Below, piece by piece: positions 62,333 through 64,000 of a stretch of 64,000 bases of DNA. Source of the stretch: an uncultured Chitinophagaceae bacterium (lineage in GTDB: Bacteria > Bacteroidota > Bacteroidia > Chitinophagales > Chitinophagaceae); assembly GCA_936908745.1 (NCBI GenBank), contig CAKZFX010000009.1, positions 186,001 through 250,000 on the forward strand, written 5' to 3'. The notes under the pieces were generated by a model. That model worked only from the letters and a program-made list of their open reading frames with translations. It made no database searches and was not told the origin of the DNA. Each line of letters opens with the position of its first letter. The first letter of the stretch is position 1. Made by a program: the position numbers and the translations under genes.

Positions 62333-64000
62333 TTATTCTTCCTCATCAAAGGCCATTGCCTCGCGGGTTGTCTGCAACAGCTCGTATTCTTCTTTGCTTC
62401 CTACGATCATGTTGTCGAAGTCCCTGAGACCCGTACCTGCAGGTATTGGGTGACCCGTGATAACGTTCTCTTTCAGACCCAGCATATCATCCGTTTTACC
62501 GTTGATGGCCGCAGATGACAATACTTTGGTTGTTTCCTGGAACGAAGCGGCAGAGATCCAACTTGGCACACCCAGTGACGCTTTCGTGATACCCAGCAAT
62601 GTTGGCGCTGAAGTAGCCGGTTTCGCATCCCTGAATTCCACAGGCTTTTTATCATTACGACGCAGGATAGAGTTTTCCTCTCTCACTTCACGCAACGTGA
62701 TGATCTGGCCTGCACGCAGCTTGCCTGAATCACCCGGATCTGTTACTACTTTCTTATCAAAGATGTAATCATTCTCTTCGATGAACTCGAATTTATCGGC
62801 TGAATCGTCTTCCAGGAATCTTGTATCACCCGGATCAACGATGTTTACCTTACGCATCATCTGGCGAACGATCACTTCAATGTGTTTATCATTCAGACGC
62901 ACACCTTGTAAACGGTAAACCTCCTGGATCTCATTTACAACGTACTGCTGTACTGCAAATGGCCCTTGAATGGACAGGATATCCTGTGGTGAAGTTTGTC
63001 CGTCTGACAATGGAGAACCCGCTTTGATGAAGTCGCCATCTTGTGCAAGGATCTGTCTTGTCAATGGAACAAGGTATTTTTTCTGAACACCATCTTTTGC
63101 TTCGATGATGATCTCACGGTTACCTCTCTTGATAGAACCCATGGATACCACACCGTCGATTTCAGATACAACCGCAGGGTTGCTTGGATTTCTTGCCTCG
63201 AACAATTCTGTTACACGAGGCAGACCACCCGTGATATCTCTCAACTTACCTAACACACGAGGAATTTTCACCAACACCTGTCCTGCTTTCACCGGCTCTG
63301 CTTCATCCAGCATGATATGGCTACCTGTAGGAAGGTTGTATGATTTATTCTCTTTTCCTTCTACTACGATAGATGGGATCTTCGTTTTATCTCTTGTTTC
63401 GATTACCACTTTCTCACGGTGACCTGTTTGCTCATCCGCTTCTTCACGGTAAGTAACACCTTCAATTACGTTTTCGAATTTCAGTGTACCGTTGATCTCG
63501 GCAATGATAACGTTGTTGTATGGATCCCATGAACAGATCGTATCACCTTTTTTCACTTTCTGGCCATCTTTCACAAACAGCGTAGCGCCGTAAGGAATGT
63601 GCATGGTATTCAGCAAGCGGTCAGATGCAACGTCGATGTTCCTGATCTCACCTGTACGACCGATAACTACCTGTGATTTTTCACCTTCGTTATTTTCAAC
63701 AGTTACTGTACGCAGACCGTCGAACTGGATCGTACCATCAAATTTCGCCAGCAATGTAGAATCAACAGCAGCAGAACCAGCCACACCACCCACGTGGAAC
63801 GTACGAAGTGTCAACTGTGTACCCGGCTCACCGATTGACTGTGCAGCGATGATACCAACGGCATCACCTTTCTGTGCAGTATTGCCTGAAGCAAGGTTAC
63901 GTCCGTAACACTTCACGCAGCAACCTCTCTTACTTTCGCAAGTAAGGATAGAGCGGATCTCTACTGTTTCAATACCTGCTTCTTCGATTTTTCTGGCGAT
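62333..64000 (-). CDS. rpoC: DNA-directed RNA polymerase beta' subunit, 3' part
   Basis: C-terminal portion of the RNA polymerase beta' subunit; the gene runs off the window's right edge. The frame is open to 64000 with no stop, and the residues before the GTG at 63916 continue the protein (ARKIEEAGIETVEIRSILTC). The second zinc site is visible as the cysteines of TCESKRGCCVKCYG. Trigger-loop neighbourhood AQSIGEPGTQLTLRTFHVGG is present. The late LPRVTELFEARNPSNPA and VIVRQMMRKVNI blocks and the C-terminal DDMLGLKENVITGHPIPAGTG confirm it. A strong terminator follows the stop. Confidence 0.97.
   Translation of the reverse strand: MARKIEEAGIETVEIRSILTCESKRGCCVKCYGRNLASGNTAQKGDAVGIIAAQSIGEPGTQLTLRTFHVGGVAGSAAVDSTLLAKFDGTIQFDGLRTVTVENNEGEKSQVVIGRTGEIRNIDVASDRLLNTMHIPYGATLFVKDGQKVKKGDTICSWDPYNNVIIAEINGTLKFENVIEGVTYREEADEQTGHREKVVIETRDKTKIPSIVVEGKENKSYNLPTGSHIMLDEAEPVKAGQVLVKIPRVLGKLRDITGGLPRVTELFEARNPSNPAVVSEIDGVVSMGSIKRGNREIIIEAKDGVQKKYLVPLTRQILAQDGDFIKAGSPLSDGQTSPQDILSIQGPFAVQQYVVNEIQEVYRLQGVRLNDKHIEVIVRQMMRKVNIVDPGDTRFLEDDSADKFEFIEENDYIFDKKVVTDPGDSGKLRAGQIITLREVREENSILRRNDKKPVEFRDAKPATSAPTLLGITKASLGVPSWISAASFQETTKVLSSAAINGKTDDMLGLKENVITGHPIPAGTGLRDFDNMIVGSKEEYELLQTTREAMAFDEEE

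Noticed and set aside
1..64000. CRISPR array, tRNA or rRNA genes
   Set aside because: I saw no regularly spaced repeats and no cloverleaf or rRNA-like sequence on either strand by eye; a tRNAscan or CRISPR-finder run would be decisive.

Overview
The window comes from a Bacteroidota chromosome, most probably a member of the Chitinophagaceae. The evidence is SusC/SusD pairs with FecR and ECF sigma factors, DUF1735 lipoproteins, Bacteroidota-type -7 promoter motifs (TAnnTTTG), weak or absent Shine-Dalgarno sequences, and SusC proteins that start with MQKTA. Family assignments are made by reading motifs; no database search was possible.

Region 1 (about 1-14,400) is accessory DNA. It holds an SSB, a RadC-like protein and a mobA-mobB-mobC mobilization block with an oriT-like palindrome upstream. 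Around these sit probable defence genes: a lone HEPN protein (582-1571), an ApeA-like HEPN gene abutting a DUF4365-TPR gene (2355-5873), two unknown genes (5879-7293), a degenerate HNH gene overlapping a HEPN gene (11200-13763), and a small HEPN-like gene (13773-14360). No integrase or tra operon is present, so this is part of a larger mobile element whose right end probably lies near 14.36-14.63 kb.

Region 2 (14.4-20 kb) returns to chromosomal genes: an S41 peptidase, an L,D-transpeptidase and a DUF4838 protein. It also has two promoter-plus-terminator units that look like small RNAs or leaders.

Region 3 (19,970-49,552, all minus strand) consists of two adjacent paralogous polysaccharide utilization loci. 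Each has the order ECF sigma, FecR, SusC (with STN domain), SusD, GH18, DUF1735-LamG, DUF1735-F5/8C. The upstream one (36.5-49.6 kb) then adds DUF1573 and a GH29 fucosidase. The downstream one (20-36.4 kb) adds GH3, GH92 and GH125. The enzyme set suggests N-glycan use: GH18 endo-beta-N-acetylglucosaminidase releases the glycan at the cell surface, SusCD imports it, and GH92/GH125 mannosidases, GH29 fucosidase and GH3 trim it. A near-identical 60-bp hairpin repeat stands immediately upstream of the cargo glycosidase genes of both loci.

Region 4 (49.7-64 kb) is core chromosome: a Gfo/Idh/MocA oxidoreductase with a polyprenyl-phosphate sugar transferase, two tandem M1 metallopeptidases, a FemAB/GNAT-like protein, ispD, a secreted hypothetical protein, an isoaspartyl peptidase, a membrane protein, a heptose-7-phosphate kinase, an OmpH/Skp-like protein, and the 3' part of rpoC running off the window end.
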